Assembly (NCBI GenBank): GCA_016463095.1
Contig: JAEMSA010000009.1
Span: forward strand, 1 to 47,600
Source: Candidatus Nanopelagicales bacterium
Lineage (GTDB): Bacteria; Actinomycetota; Actinomycetes; S36-B12; UBA5976
Reading direction: 5' to 3'
Length of the DNA: 47,600 nucleotides
The notes beneath the pieces are model-generated. The model made no database searches, had not been told where the DNA came from, and saw only the letters and a program-made list of their open reading frames with translations. The position numbers and the translations under genes were made by a program. Within the stretch, counting starts at the first letter, position 1, and the number at the start of each line of letters is the position of its first letter. This document shows positions 14,479 to 23,578 of the stretch, one piece after another.

Positions 14479-16001
14479 ATCCAACTCTTTAACCACATAC
14501 GCATTAACCAATCCTCTTTAGGTAATGGAAGTGCAGTCCATAATGGATAATAATAAATAGAAACACTAATAATAGCTATCAAAATAAAACCACCAACAGC
14601 AAAAAATACATTCATGTTCAAATGTTTTAAATTAAATCCCCAATAAATTGAATTAGCAATATAAGCAATAGCAATGACTAAAAATGGTAAATAAACAATG
14701 GAGTAGAAATAAAACATGGTGCGATCAGGAAGCAACAACCACGGTGCCCAACCAGCTAAGAACAATAACAAAATAGTTCCGGAGCGCCAATTTCTTGATT
14801 TCAAAAAATTAATGAGCACCAAAATTAAAGCTAATACCCCAAGCCACCAAATAAGGGGATTACCAATTGCTAAAACTTCTGCGGCACAATTACTGCTGGC
14901 ACAGTTAGGTAGGTTTTCTTTATAAAAAAATGAAGTAGGACGAAGCAATATTGGCCAACTCAATGCATAAGATTCATAGCTGTGATCTGTAACTAAGTTG
15001 ATATGAAAATTCCAAATTTGTTTATGATATTCGAATAATGATTTAAAAATATTTACTAAACCGGTACTCTCAGGGTTTCTACCCCAACCACCTGTGGTGA
15101 TTATCCAACCAGTCCATGACGCTAAATAAACTAAGAAAGCAGGAACAAGTAATTGAATTTTTGCCCACCAAGTGTCCCTCAATAATGTTCCCATAATTGG
15201 TCTTTTAGCTAATCGTTTTTTCCTAAATGAGTATTCCCAAATAACAGTGAGAATTCCAAGACTTGCTAAATACCACAATGCAGACCATTTAGTAGCAATT
15301 GCTAAACCTAAGAAAATTCCGGCAGGAATTCTCCACGGATGCCAAGTAAATCTACCTCCGTATTTAGATTTAGGTTTTAATTTTCTTGATAAACGATCTC
15401 GGGCATAATCTCGATCAAGTATTAAGCACGCAACACCCAACATCACAAAAGTTGCCATGATGCCATCAAGTAACGCTGTCCTACTCATCACAATTGCTAA
15501 ACCATCAATTGCTAACAAAAATCCAGCTAAAGCACCAAACCAAATTGATCTAAGTAATCTGATTGCTACACGAGTAGTAACCAAAACCAAAAGAGTTCCC
15601 ATTACAGCAACCCCGAAACGCCAACCAAAAGAATTCAAACCAAATAGATGTTCACCTAAGGCAATAATCCATTTACCTAATGGTGGGTGGGCAACGAAGG
15701 ATCCCACAGTTTGGTAGACATCAGTTCTACCTTCCAAAATAAATTCATTTGCTTTTTCAAGTGCTTCTCTTTCATAACCATTAGTAAGCAGAGCGTAAGC
15801 ATCTTTGACGTAATAGGTTTCATCGAAAATAATTTCATTTGGCACATCTAAGCGGGGCCATCTCAACAAGGCAGCTAAAGCGGTAACACCCAGAGTCAAA
15901 CCCCAACTAAGCAAGTTATGGCGCGGGGCAATATCGACAAATTCGTTGGTCAAATGAATGTCTGTTTTTTTTCTGGCATGTGCCGGAATAGTTTTTCCCA
16001 C
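14475..16001 (-). CDS. protein O-mannosyltransferase, PMT family (GT39)
   Basis: This polytopic membrane enzyme transfers mannose from polyprenyl-phosphate-mannose to Ser/Thr of exported proteins. The GT39 hallmarks are LLRWPRLDVPNEIIFDETYY with the catalytic acidic pair in the first external loop, AHPPLGKWIIALGE, and about ten further helices ending in a PLWTALPLP segment near the C-terminus. The frame stays open upstream, but those codons run into the divergent rsmI gene. I take the GTG at 16001 (508 aa), which has TAATCT 7 bases upstream. It overlaps the end of the convergent glpR-like gene by 4 bases. From memory it lies beside rsmI in mycobacteria too. The start is the weakest part of the call. 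Confidence 0.88.
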   Translation of the reverse strand: MGKTIPAHARKKTDIHLTNEFVDIAPRHNLLSWGLTLGVTALAALLRWPRLDVPNEIIFDETYYVKDAYALLTNGYEREALEKANEFILEGRTDVYQTVGSFVAHPPLGKWIIALGEHLFGLNSFGWRFGVAVMGTLLVLVTTRVAIRLLRSIWFGALAGFLLAIDGLAIVMSRTALLDGIMATFVMLGVACLILDRDYARDRLSRKLKPKSKYGGRFTWHPWRIPAGIFLGLAIATKWSALWYLASLGILTVIWEYSFRKKRLAKRPIMGTLLRDTWWAKIQLLVPAFLVYLASWTGWIITTGGWGRNPESTGLVNIFKSLFEYHKQIWNFHINLVTDHSYESYALSWPILLRPTSFFYKENLPNCASSNCAAEVLAIGNPLIWWLGVLALILVLINFLKSRNWRSGTILLLFLAGWAPWLLLPDRTMFYFYSIVYLPFLVIAIAYIANSIYWGFNLKHLNMNVFFAVGGFILIAIISVSIYYYPLWTALPLPKEDWLMRMWLKSWI

Positions 16002-16008
16002 GGCTGAA

Positions 16009-16014
16009 AGATTA
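16009..16014 (-). promoter_or_regulatory. candidate -10 box, pmt (leaderless)
   Basis: TAATCT on the minus strand lies 7 bases before the GTG at 16001. An AGGAG at 16030-16026 has no start codon at a useful distance, which also favours a leaderless start. Confidence 0.38.
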
Positions 16015-16045
16015 CGACTAACTTGCTCCTGAAAGGATAAGGCGT

Positions 16046-16888
16046 ATGAGTGGCGGGCAATTAATTTTGGCGGCAACACCTTTAGGCAATATTTTGGATG
16101 CTTCCCCGAGGTTAAAACAAACATTGGAACAAGCAGACTTAATTGCTGCTGAAGACACCAGACGAGCTAAAAGATTATTTGCTGATTTAAACCTGGAAAT
16201 CACAGCTCCAGTTATTTCACTATTTGAAGAAAATGAAATAGAAAAAATTCCAGATATTATTGAAAAACTTAAAAACGGTGCCAAAGTAGTAGTGATAAGT
16301 GATGCCGGAACCCCAGCAATAAGTGATCCTGGATATCGATTAGTTAGCAAAGCAATTGCAGAAAATATTGCGATCACAGTTATTCCAGGACCCAGTGCTG
16401 TTATTTCAGCATTAGTACTTTCAGGATTACCCACTGATCGTTTCGCATTTGAAGGATTCATTGCTCGCAAAGGTAAAGAGCGAACTGAAATACTAAATAA
16501 TTTAAATACCCAATCACGCACCATGGTGCTATTTGAATCACCGCGCAGAACTTCACAAACACTTGAAGATATTCAAGAAATAGTTGGGCCAGATAGAAAA
16601 GCTGCGGTGGTAAGAGAAATATCAAAAACTTATGAAGAAGTAATTAGGGGCAGCATAAAAGAATTAGTCACCTGGGCAAATTCAAAAGAGGTTTTAGGTG
16701 AAATCACATTGGTGGTTGCAGGTATTGAAAACGTAGGCAAAAAAGAAGTTGATGAAGAAGCGGTTAACAATGTTAAGCGCTTAGTTGATGCTGGGTCCAG
16801 TTTTAAAGACGCAGTCCAAGAAGTTTCAACACAACGAGGATTGTCTAGACGAGAACTTTACGAAGCTTCCCTAAGATTGGACTCATGA
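16046..16888 (+). CDS. rsmI: 16S rRNA (cytidine1402-2'-O)-methyltransferase
   Basis: This tetrapyrrole-methylase-fold enzyme uses SAM to methylate the ribose of C1402 in the 30S decoding centre. The 280-aa protein has GQLILAATPLGNILDASPR, AEDTRRAKRLF, SDAGTPAISDPGYRLV and VIPGPSAVISALVLSGLPTD, all classic RsmI motifs. AAGG lies before the ATG at 16046. Its last codons overlap metG by 4 bases (ATGA), beginning a run of tightly packed translation and repair genes. It is divergent from pmt. Confidence 0.94.
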   Translation: MSGGQLILAATPLGNILDASPRLKQTLEQADLIAAEDTRRAKRLFADLNLEITAPVISLFEENEIEKIPDIIEKLKNGAKVVVISDAGTPAISDPGYRLVSKAIAENIAITVIPGPSAVISALVLSGLPTDRFAFEGFIARKGKERTEILNNLNTQSRTMVLFESPRRTSQTLEDIQEIVGPDRKAAVVREISKTYEEVIRGSIKELVTWANSKEVLGEITLVVAGIENVGKKEVDEEAVNNVKRLVDAGSSFKDAVQEVSTQRGLSRRELYEASLRLDS

Positions 16889-18474
16889 GTAACAACAAAA
16901 ATACTTTCTATTTATCTACCCCTATTTACTATGTCAATGATGCTCCACATATTGGTCACGCCTACACCACAACTGCCGGAGATGTTTTAACTCGCTGGCA
17001 TCGTCAACGAGGTGAAAATGTTTGGTTTTTAACTGGCACTGATGAACACGGCACCAAAGTACAAAGAACAGCGGAAAGTAATAATTTCAAACCCCAAGAT
17101 TGGGCAGACAAATTAGTAAGTGAAGCTTGGTTGCCAGTGCTAGAAACAATTAATGCTGCCAATGATGATTTCATCAGAACAACATCTGAAAGACACATCA
17201 AAGGTGTGCAAGCGTTTTGGGAAAAAGTAAAAGCAAATGGTGCTGTTTATGAAGGAAGCTATGAAGGACCATATTGTGTGGGTTGCGAAGAATTTAAATT
17301 ACCAGGTGATTTATTAAAAGAAAACGGCCAAGAACTTTGTCCCACACATTCCAAACCTGTAGAAATGTTAAAAGAAAAGAACTGGTTTTTTAAACTTAAA
17401 CAATACCAACAAGCATTAATTGATCACTACACCAAAAATCCTGAAAGCATTCAACCGCAATCTGCTTACAACGAAGTAATGGCTTTTTTGAAACAAGGAC
17501 TAGATGACATCTCAATGTCAAGATCTGCTGTCTCATGGGGAATTCCATTGCCTTGGGATAACAAGCAAGTGGTTTATGTGTGGTTTGATGCACTACTTAA
17601 TTACCTAACTGCTGCCGGTTATGGCGCACCAGCAGATAGTGAAGAAGGAAAACTATTTAAAAGCGTTTGGCCAATTGATGTTCATTTAGTTGGTAAAGAC
17701 ATTTTAAGATTCCACGCTGTTTATTGGCCCGCAATGTTAATGGCTGCAGAAGCTGAACTACCTAAATGTGTTTTCGCCCATGGCTGGTTATTAGTTGGTG
17801 GGGAAAAAATGAGCAAAACAAAACTAACTGGAATTGCTCCTGCTCTGATTGTTGATTATGTTGGCGCAGATGCTTTCCGCTACTACTTTTTATCAGCAAT
17901 TAGATTTGGCACAGACGGATCATTTTCTTGGGAAGATTTAACAGCTCGATACACCAGTGAATTAGCAAACGGTTTAGGAAATCTTGCCTCCCGTGAAGCT
18001 GCCATGATTGAAAAATACTTTGCCGGAGTTGTGCCACAACCAGGAAAATTAACAGCTGCTGATCAGGTGCTAGTTGAAGGAATAAAGAAAGCAGCAAAAG
18101 AGGCTGATGATTTTATAACAAAACTTGATTTCTCTGAAGGAATAAATGCCATCAGAAAAGTTGTTGATGCAGCCAATCTTTATGTCACAGAACAAGAACC
18201 ATGGAAAATTGCAAAAGATGAAGCAAATAAAGAAAGATTAGCTACCGTTTTATATTGTGTAGCCGAATCTTTAAGAGCGATCGCAGTTTTGTACCACCCA
18301 ATCATGCCTGAAAGCACAAAAAAGATTTGGAACATTTTAGGTGCCAATGAATCAATTGGTGATATTGCTAAGCAACTAATTAGTAATGCTGGAACTTGGG
18401 GAATTTTGCCTGCCGGAAGCAAAGTAAACAAAGGTGAAGCAGTATTTCCTCGCCTGGCAGAAGATGAACAATAA
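16885..18474 (+). CDS. metG: methionine-tRNA ligase
   Basis: This class I aminoacyl-tRNA synthetase charges tRNA-Met. HIGH is at residues 22-25 (DAPHIGHAYTT) and KMSKT at 308-312. A zinc knuckle is visible as C131, C134, C152 and H155. The 529-aa form ends after the anticodon-binding helical domain (TEQEPWKIAKDE region) and lacks the C-terminal EMAP/tRNA-binding domain, the short form usual in actinobacteria. It overlaps rsmI by 4 bases and tatD by 11 bases, so the three are translated from one message. Confidence 0.95.
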   Translation: MSNNKNTFYLSTPIYYVNDAPHIGHAYTTTAGDVLTRWHRQRGENVWFLTGTDEHGTKVQRTAESNNFKPQDWADKLVSEAWLPVLETINAANDDFIRTTSERHIKGVQAFWEKVKANGAVYEGSYEGPYCVGCEEFKLPGDLLKENGQELCPTHSKPVEMLKEKNWFFKLKQYQQALIDHYTKNPESIQPQSAYNEVMAFLKQGLDDISMSRSAVSWGIPLPWDNKQVVYVWFDALLNYLTAAGYGAPADSEEGKLFKSVWPIDVHLVGKDILRFHAVYWPAMLMAAEAELPKCVFAHGWLLVGGEKMSKTKLTGIAPALIVDYVGADAFRYYFLSAIRFGTDGSFSWEDLTARYTSELANGLGNLASREAAMIEKYFAGVVPQPGKLTAADQVLVEGIKKAAKEADDFITKLDFSEGINAIRKVVDAANLYVTEQEPWKIAKDEANKERLATVLYCVAESLRAIAVLYHPIMPESTKKIWNILGANESIGDIAKQLISNAGTWGILPAGSKVNKGEAVFPRLAEDEQ

Positions 18475-19360
18475 AGACAATGAACTACGCGCCAGAAAAG
18501 ATTTTGGTGTGACCGAGTCAAAGCAGCGTGAATACCCGCCGCTTCCAGAAAAATTAACCACCACAACTGTTGATGCCCATTGTCATTTAGATATTGAAGA
18601 TGAAGACATTTTTATGAGTGTGGAAGATTCTTTAGCAAAAGCAAAATCTGTAGGAATAACTGGAATTGTGCAAGTAGGAGTTGATCTGCCCAGTTCCAGA
18701 TGGGCGATAAAAACTGCCCAAGAATTTTCTCAAATCCATGCCACTGTCGCACTTCATCCCAATGAAGCACCAGTTATTGGCTTAGAAAAAGGTGAAAACG
18801 CATTAATGGACGCTATTGCAGAAATTGCAGAATTAGCGAAAGAAGATGTAGTTAGAGCAATAGGTGAAACCGGAGTGGACTTCTATCGAACCAGTGAAGA
18901 AGGCAGAGCATTCCAAGAACAATCTTTCCGAGCACATATTCAAATCGCTAATAATCTAAATAAACCAGTCATGGTGCACGATCGAGACGCCCACCAAGCT
19001 GCGTTAAGAATTCTTGATGAGGAGAAAGCTCAACAAGTAATTTTTCATTGCTTTTCAGGTGATAAAGAATTCGCTCAAGAATTAGTAAAACGAGGTTGGT
19101 ATTTATCTTTTGCTGGAACTTGCACTTTTAAGAACGCTCAAAACTTAAGAGAATCACTACAAGTCACACCTTTAGAAAATGTGTTAGTGGAAACCGATGC
19201 ACCATTTCTCACCCCCATGCCATATCGGGGTTACCCAAATTCTTCTTATCTGATTCCTTTAACCCTTGCCACCATGGCAAAAGAAATGAATGTGGATATC
19301 AACACAGTTGCTGATGCCACTAGAACCAATGCTGAGAAGCTTTTCGGAAAGTTTGAATGA
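18464..19360 (+). CDS. tatD: TatD family hydrolase/DNase
   Basis: This metal-dependent TIM-barrel hydrolase is of the TatD family, linked to 3'-5' DNA exonuclease activity and quality control. Metal ligands appear in VDAHCHLD, AIGETGVDFYR, MVHDRDAH, IFHCFSGD and ETDAPFLTPMPYRG. I take the ATG at 18464 (298 aa), inside the last codons of metG; an earlier GTG at 18434 would add ten poorly conserved residues. It overlaps ksgA by 4 bases. In many actinobacteria a resuscitation-promoting factor gene lies between tatD and ksgA; here it is absent. Confidence 0.92.
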   Translation: MNNKDNELRARKDFGVTESKQREYPPLPEKLTTTTVDAHCHLDIEDEDIFMSVEDSLAKAKSVGITGIVQVGVDLPSSRWAIKTAQEFSQIHATVALHPNEAPVIGLEKGENALMDAIAEIAELAKEDVVRAIGETGVDFYRTSEEGRAFQEQSFRAHIQIANNLNKPVMVHDRDAHQAALRILDEEKAQQVIFHCFSGDKEFAQELVKRGWYLSFAGTCTFKNAQNLRESLQVTPLENVLVETDAPFLTPMPYRGYPNSSYLIPLTLATMAKEMNVDINTVADATRTNAEKLFGKFE

Positions 19361-20229
19361 CAAATCAATTATTAACCACCACTGAAATAAGAGAACTTGC
19401 CAGCAAATTAGATTTAAAACCAACCAAGAAACTTGGCCAAAACTTTGTCACCGATCAAAATACTGTTGAAAAAATAGTTCGAATCAGCAATGTCACAAAA
19501 GATTCCCATGTTTTAGAAGTAGGACCGGGGTTAGGTTCTTTAACTCTTGCTTTGCTGGCAACAGGAGCAAAAGTATCTGCAGTAGAAATAGATTCTCGTT
19601 TGGCAGAATTATTGCCTATAACTGCTAAATCTAAAGGTTTTAGTGATTCCTCATTAAGTGTTATCAACAAAGATGCCCTGGAAATAACCAACAACGATGT
19701 AAAAAATCCTGATGTTTTAGTGGCAAATTTACCTTATAACGTTTCCGTACCAGTAATCATTCATATTTTAGAGAACTTTCCCAGTATCAAAAACTATTTA
19801 GTGATGGTGCAATCAGAAGTAGCAGATCGCTTAGCTGCACCTCCTGGGTCTAGAACTTATGGTTCACCCAGTGTGAAATTGCAATGGTATGCCGAAGTTT
19901 CCAAAGCAGGTTCTATTTCTAGAAATGTTTTTTGGCCCATACCAAATGTTGATTCAGATTTAGTGCACATGAATAGAAGAAATGATATTGATGAAACAAT
20001 CAGAAAAGAACTATTTGCTGTGGTTGATGCCGCTTTTGCTCAAAGACGAAAGATGCTTCGTTCTGCTTTAAGTTCAATGTGTGGTGGTTCAGAAAAAGCA
20101 TCTCAAATTCTGGAATCAGCTCAAATTGACCCACAGTTACGTGGGGAAGCATTGAATGTTTCTGACTATGTGCGATTGACTATTGCCATGAAAAAAAGTG
20201 GCATAACTATTACCTCAAATAGATCATGA
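19357..20229 (+). CDS. rsmA: 16S rRNA dimethyladenosine transferase
   Basis: RsmA/KsgA dimethylates A1518 and A1519 of 16S rRNA and acts as a late 30S assembly checkpoint. The 290-aa protein shows KKLGQNFVTDQNTVEKIV, SAM motif I LEVGPGLGSLTLALL, the catalytic NLPYNVSVP motif and the C-terminal FAQRRKMLRSAL. It overlaps tatD and ispE by 4 bases each, so it is part of the rsmI-metG-tatD-rsmA-ispE run. Loss of this gene confers kasugamycin resistance in other bacteria. Confidence 0.95.
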   Translation: MTNQLLTTTEIRELASKLDLKPTKKLGQNFVTDQNTVEKIVRISNVTKDSHVLEVGPGLGSLTLALLATGAKVSAVEIDSRLAELLPITAKSKGFSDSSLSVINKDALEITNNDVKNPDVLVANLPYNVSVPVIIHILENFPSIKNYLVMVQSEVADRLAAPPGSRTYGSPSVKLQWYAEVSKAGSISRNVFWPIPNVDSDLVHMNRRNDIDETIRKELFAVVDAAFAQRRKMLRSALSSMCGGSEKASQILESAQIDPQLRGEALNVSDYVRLTIAMKKSGITITSNRS

Positions 20230-21155
20230 CTGTATCTATTAAAGAATTAGCACCAAAACACATCACCGTAAAAGTTCCTGCCAAAATAAATTTATCACTC
20301 AAAGTTGCACCTTTAGGCCCAGATGGTTTTCATCAACTAGCAACTGTGTTTCATGCGGTATCAATATATGACGAAATAACAATAAGCATGGTCAAACCTG
20401 GACAAGAAGAAATTTCAGTGGGTGGAATTAACGCAGAAAAAATTCCAACCAATAGAGACAACCTTGTTTCCAAAGCATTAACTGAAATTGCCAAACATGT
20501 TAACCAACCAATTTATGCCCGTATTCATATTGATAAATCGATTCCTTTAGCTGGAGGTATGGCGGGAGGAAGTGCGGATGCAGCAGCAACCATTATTGGC
20601 ATAAATCATTTATGGGAGTTTCATTTAACAATTGATGAACTTAATTTAATTGCATCCAAAGTTGGTTCAGATGTGCCATTTTTATTACACGGAAACACAG
20701 CTCTAGGTTATGGCCGGGGAGAACAATTAACACCGGTGTTACATAGAGACTCTTTGCATTGGGTGATTGCTTCAAATAATTTTGGTTTATCAACACCTGA
20801 GGTTTATGCAGAATTTGATCATTTAAACAAAGATAAAGAAATCACAGATCCAGAAATATCTTTGGAATTATTACAAGCACTAGCTCATGGAAACCCTAAC
20901 GAAGTTGCACTTAACCTTGTTAATGATTTACAAGCAGCTGCTTTATCTTTGAAACCAGAATTACGAAGACTACTTAGAGCAGGAGAAGAAGCAGGAGCTT
21001 TAGCTGGAATAGTTTCTGGATCTGGTCCAACTTGTGTATTTTTATGTTTTGATGCAACCGCTGCAGCAGATATTGCTATTGATCTTTTAAGTAGCGGAAC
21101 TTGCACTTCAGCAGTTACTGCTTATGGACCAGTTCCTGGAGCAAGAATTAAATAA
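20226..21155 (+). CDS. ispE: 4-diphosphocytidyl-2-C-methyl-D-erythritol kinase
   Basis: This GHMP-family kinase catalyses the ATP-dependent step of the MEP isoprenoid pathway that makes the lipid carriers used by PMT and cell-wall synthesis. The 309-aa protein has VKVPAKINLSLKV, the ATP-binding loop PLAGGMAGGSADAAAT, and SGSGPTCVF. It overlaps rsmA by 4 bases and ends 8 bases inside the convergent TetR gene. It is the last gene of the rightward run starting at rsmI. Confidence 0.95.
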   Translation: MTVSIKELAPKHITVKVPAKINLSLKVAPLGPDGFHQLATVFHAVSIYDEITISMVKPGQEEISVGGINAEKIPTNRDNLVSKALTEIAKHVNQPIYARIHIDKSIPLAGGMAGGSADAAATIIGINHLWEFHLTIDELNLIASKVGSDVPFLLHGNTALGYGRGEQLTPVLHRDSLHWVIASNNFGLSTPEVYAEFDHLNKDKEITDPEISLELLQALAHGNPNEVALNLVNDLQAAALSLKPELRRLLRAGEEAGALAGIVSGSGPTCVFLCFDATAAADIAIDLLSSGTCTSAVTAYGPVPGARIK

Positions 21156-21909
21156 TTTTCTTGGCAGTTAACGTAGGGTTTGCTTGTAGATCTGTTAAAC
21201 CATTCCACACAAAGTTAACAACTTGGGCAGTTATTTCTTCTTTCGAAATATGTCTTTCTTCTTCCCACCATTGCCCTGTTAATGCCACAGATCCAACTAA
21301 AGTTCGAGCATAAATGCCTGCAGATTTTCTGGGTAAACCAAATCGACCAAAAGCATCAGCTAACACAGTTTCACATTTATCAACAATGTCATTAACTAAA
21401 CCAGAATAAGCACCGGCACCTTTTGCTGCTGGTGCATCTTTTAGTAACACCCGGTAACCATCTGGATGTTCATCAATATAGGAAAAGAAAGCAAACACAG
21501 CTTGTTCTAACATCAAACGAGGATGACCTGGTTTCAAATTAAATGTCACAGTGTCAAGTAGTTCTCTGGTTTCACGATCAAGAATTACTGCATACAAACC
21601 ATCTTTACTGCCAAAGTGTTCATAGATTACTGGTTTAGAAACAGATGCCCATGACGCAATCTCTTCAACAGAGACTGCTTCATAACCTTTTTCTGCAAAT
21701 AAATGTCTAGCAACGTTTATTAATTGTTCGCGTCTTTCATGACCACTCATGCGAGTGCGACCAGCTTCGCGTTCTACTTCCAGTGCGGCCTTACTAACAC
21801 GTTCGCGAGCACGCTCTGCTTCTTGCAGCATTTTTTCTTGGGCCTTAAGTAATTTCTTCGAAGCCTTGAGTTCTTCCTTGGTAGGTTCACTCGTTGAATT
21901 GGTAGCCAC
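21148..21909 (-). CDS. TetR-family transcriptional regulator
   Basis: This 253-aa regulator has a long charged N-terminal extension (residues 1-50, Glu/Lys/Arg-rich, probably helical) before a standard TetR HTH: HERREQLINVARHLFAEKGY, then VSVEEIASWASVSKPVIYEHFGSKDGLY. A C-terminal ligand-binding helical domain follows. The start is a GTG at 21909 with TAGCGT 6 bases upstream. It lies between ispE and tRNA-Gln/glmU, where I recall a TetR gene (Rv1019) in mycobacteria too. The ligand and targets are unknown; it could control its own promoter or the glmU unit. Confidence 0.88.
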   Translation of the reverse strand: MATNSTSEPTKEELKASKKLLKAQEKMLQEAERARERVSKAALEVEREAGRTRMSGHERREQLINVARHLFAEKGYEAVSVEEIASWASVSKPVIYEHFGSKDGLYAVILDRETRELLDTVTFNLKPGHPRLMLEQAVFAFFSYIDEHPDGYRVLLKDAPAAKGAGAYSGLVNDIVDKCETVLADAFGRFGLPRKSAGIYARTLVGSVALTGQWWEEERHISKEEITAQVVNFVWNGLTDLQANPTLTAKKII

Positions 21910-21915
21910 GAATCA

Positions 21916-21921
21916 ACGCTA
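21916..21921 (-). promoter_or_regulatory. candidate -10 box, TetR gene (leaderless)
   Basis: TAGCGT on the minus strand lies 6 bases before the GTG at 21909. It is a poor match beyond the T, A and final T, so this is weaker than the others. Confidence 0.25.
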
Positions 21922-21987
21922 CAACTCCAGATGGTTAGGCTTATGCGAGCGCTGGTTCACTTGCACTACAAATCAGATAAAAGCTAT

Positions 21988-22062
21988 TCCGGGATCGTCC
22001 AATTGGCAGGACACCGGCCTTTGGAGCCGTGAATCGGGGTTCGAGTCCCTGTCCCGGAGCCA
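21988..22062 (+). tRNA. tRNA-Gln(UUG), CCA encoded
   Basis: The 75-nt cloverleaf has acceptor TCCGGGA/TCCCGGA, discriminator G and an encoded CCA at 22060-22062, unlike the other two tRNAs here. D-stem GTCC/GGAC, anticodon TTG in loop CTTTGGA, T-arm CGGGG-TTCGAGT-CCCTG. It lies 35 bases before glmU, an order I recall in other actinobacteria. Confidence 0.95.
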
Positions 22063-22084
22063 CGCGCAAAGCACAACTACCTAA

Positions 22085-22090
22085 TAAACT
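22085..22090 (+). promoter_or_regulatory. candidate -10 box, glmU (leaderless)
   Basis: TAAACT lies 7 bases before the GTG at 22098. No ribosome site is present between tRNA-Gln and that GTG. No -35 match is visible. Confidence 0.35.
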
Positions 22091-22097
22091 TAACTAC

Positions 22098-23522
22098 GTG
22101 AGCAATTTAAACACGGTAATTGTGTTGGCCGCTGGTTTGGGCAAAAGAATGCATTCAACCACCCCAAAAGTTTTACACCCAATTTGTGGTGAACCAATGC
22201 TGGGACATGTTTTAAATACCGCACAACTTCTTAAACCAAACCAAATCATTACTGTGCTTGGTCATGGTAAAGAACGTGTTGCAAATTATTTGAAATCAGA
22301 ATTTAAAAAAGTAAAAATAGTTGAACAAAAACAACAAAAAGGTACAGGTCATGCTGTGCAAATAGCTTTAACGCAAGTTAAGAACCTCAAAGGTTTAGTA
22401 CTGGTAATGGCAGGGGATACTCCTTTATTGTCAACAACTTCACTTAAAGCATTAGTAGCATCAGCAGCGGAGTCAAACGCTGCAGTATTGACAGCAGAAT
22501 TACCTGACCCAACTGGTTATGGTCGCATCATCCGCTTAGCCAACATGGTTGATCGCATCGTGGAACAAACTGATGCCAGCGAAGAAGAATTAGAAATAAC
22601 AGAAATAAACACCGGGGTTTATGTATTTGAAGCAGAAATTTTAAAGAAAGCTATCAGCCTAATAAGCAGTGATAACAAACAAGGCGAAATTTATTTAACT
22701 GATGTGATAGCAGTTATTAACACCTTAGGTGAATCAGTAACAGCAGTTATTTGTGAAGATTACACCGAAGCATTAGGAATTAATGATCGAAGCCAATTAG
22801 CTATGAGCCAACAAATCATGCAACAAAGAATTAACGAATATTGGATGAGTAAAGGTGTTTCCATGCGAAACCCAGATTCTGTGGTAATTGATATGGGAGT
22901 TTCTTTAACTTCAGACGTATTCCTTGATAACAACACTCATTTGTTAGGTAAAACTTCTATTGACACAGGATCAGTCATTGGACCTGATTCAATGCTGAAA
23001 GATTGTTTAGTGGGAAAGAATTCGCATGTGATGAGAACAACAGCCACAAATGCAAAAATTGGAAACAATTGCAAAATTGGTCCTTACACATATTTAAGAC
23101 CAGGAACTGTGTTAAAAGATGGGGTTAAAGCAGGTGCTTATGTGGAAATCAAAAACTCCACAGTAGGAGAAGGTTCTAAAGTGCCACACCTTTCATATGT
23201 GGGAGATGCCACTATAGGTATAGAAACAAACATTGGTGCTGCCACAGTTTTTGTTAACTATGACGGAGAAACCAAACACAAAACAGTGGTAGGCGATCAC
23301 GTAAAAATTGGGTCAGACACGATGTTGATCGCACCAGTCAAAATTGGTGATGGTGCCTACACCGCCGCAGGATCAGTGATCACCGAAAATGTGCCCGCTG
23401 GTGCATTAGGTGTGGAAAGAACGAAACAAAGAAATATTGAAGGCTGGGTGGAGCGAAAAAGAGGAAAATCTAAATCCGCGTCTGCGGCACGACGAACCCG
23501 AGCAAAGAAGCCAAATAAGTAA
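22098..23522 (+). CDS. glmU: bifunctional N-acetylglucosamine-1-phosphate uridyltransferase/glucosamine-1-phosphate acetyltransferase
   Basis: GlmU makes UDP-GlcNAc, the precursor of peptidoglycan. The N-terminal pyrophosphorylase domain begins VIVLAAGLGKRMHSTTPKVL, with the nucleotide-contact stretch EQKQQKGTGHAVQIAL. The C-terminal half is a left-handed beta helix of hexapeptide repeats, with YLRPGT, YVEIKNS and ATVFVNYDGETKHKT as acetyltransferase residues. A basic Lys/Arg tail ends the 474-aa protein. The frame is open further upstream into the tRNA, but homology starts at the GTG at 22098. It heads the run glmU-prs-rplY-pth. Confidence 0.95.
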   Translation: MSNLNTVIVLAAGLGKRMHSTTPKVLHPICGEPMLGHVLNTAQLLKPNQIITVLGHGKERVANYLKSEFKKVKIVEQKQQKGTGHAVQIALTQVKNLKGLVLVMAGDTPLLSTTSLKALVASAAESNAAVLTAELPDPTGYGRIIRLANMVDRIVEQTDASEEELEITEINTGVYVFEAEILKKAISLISSDNKQGEIYLTDVIAVINTLGESVTAVICEDYTEALGINDRSQLAMSQQIMQQRINEYWMSKGVSMRNPDSVVIDMGVSLTSDVFLDNNTHLLGKTSIDTGSVIGPDSMLKDCLVGKNSHVMRTTATNAKIGNNCKIGPYTYLRPGTVLKDGVKAGAYVEIKNSTVGEGSKVPHLSYVGDATIGIETNIGAATVFVNYDGETKHKTVVGDHVKIGSDTMLIAPVKIGDGAYTAAGSVITENVPAGALGVERTKQRNIEGWVERKRGKSKSASAARRTRAKKPNK

Positions 23523-23578
23523 CCGACAGAATTAGAGTTAGCACCACCTAGAAATCTTTCTTGAGAAAAGGGATTCAA

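Noticed and set aside
16026-16030. AGGAG as the ribosome site of pmt
   Set aside because: No ATG, GTG or TTG lies 5-12 bases downstream in the PMT frame; the GTG is 24 bases away.
22029-22097. GlmU frame extended upstream into tRNA-Gln
   Set aside because: The extra 23 codons are read from the tRNA and its spacer and match no GlmU family segment.
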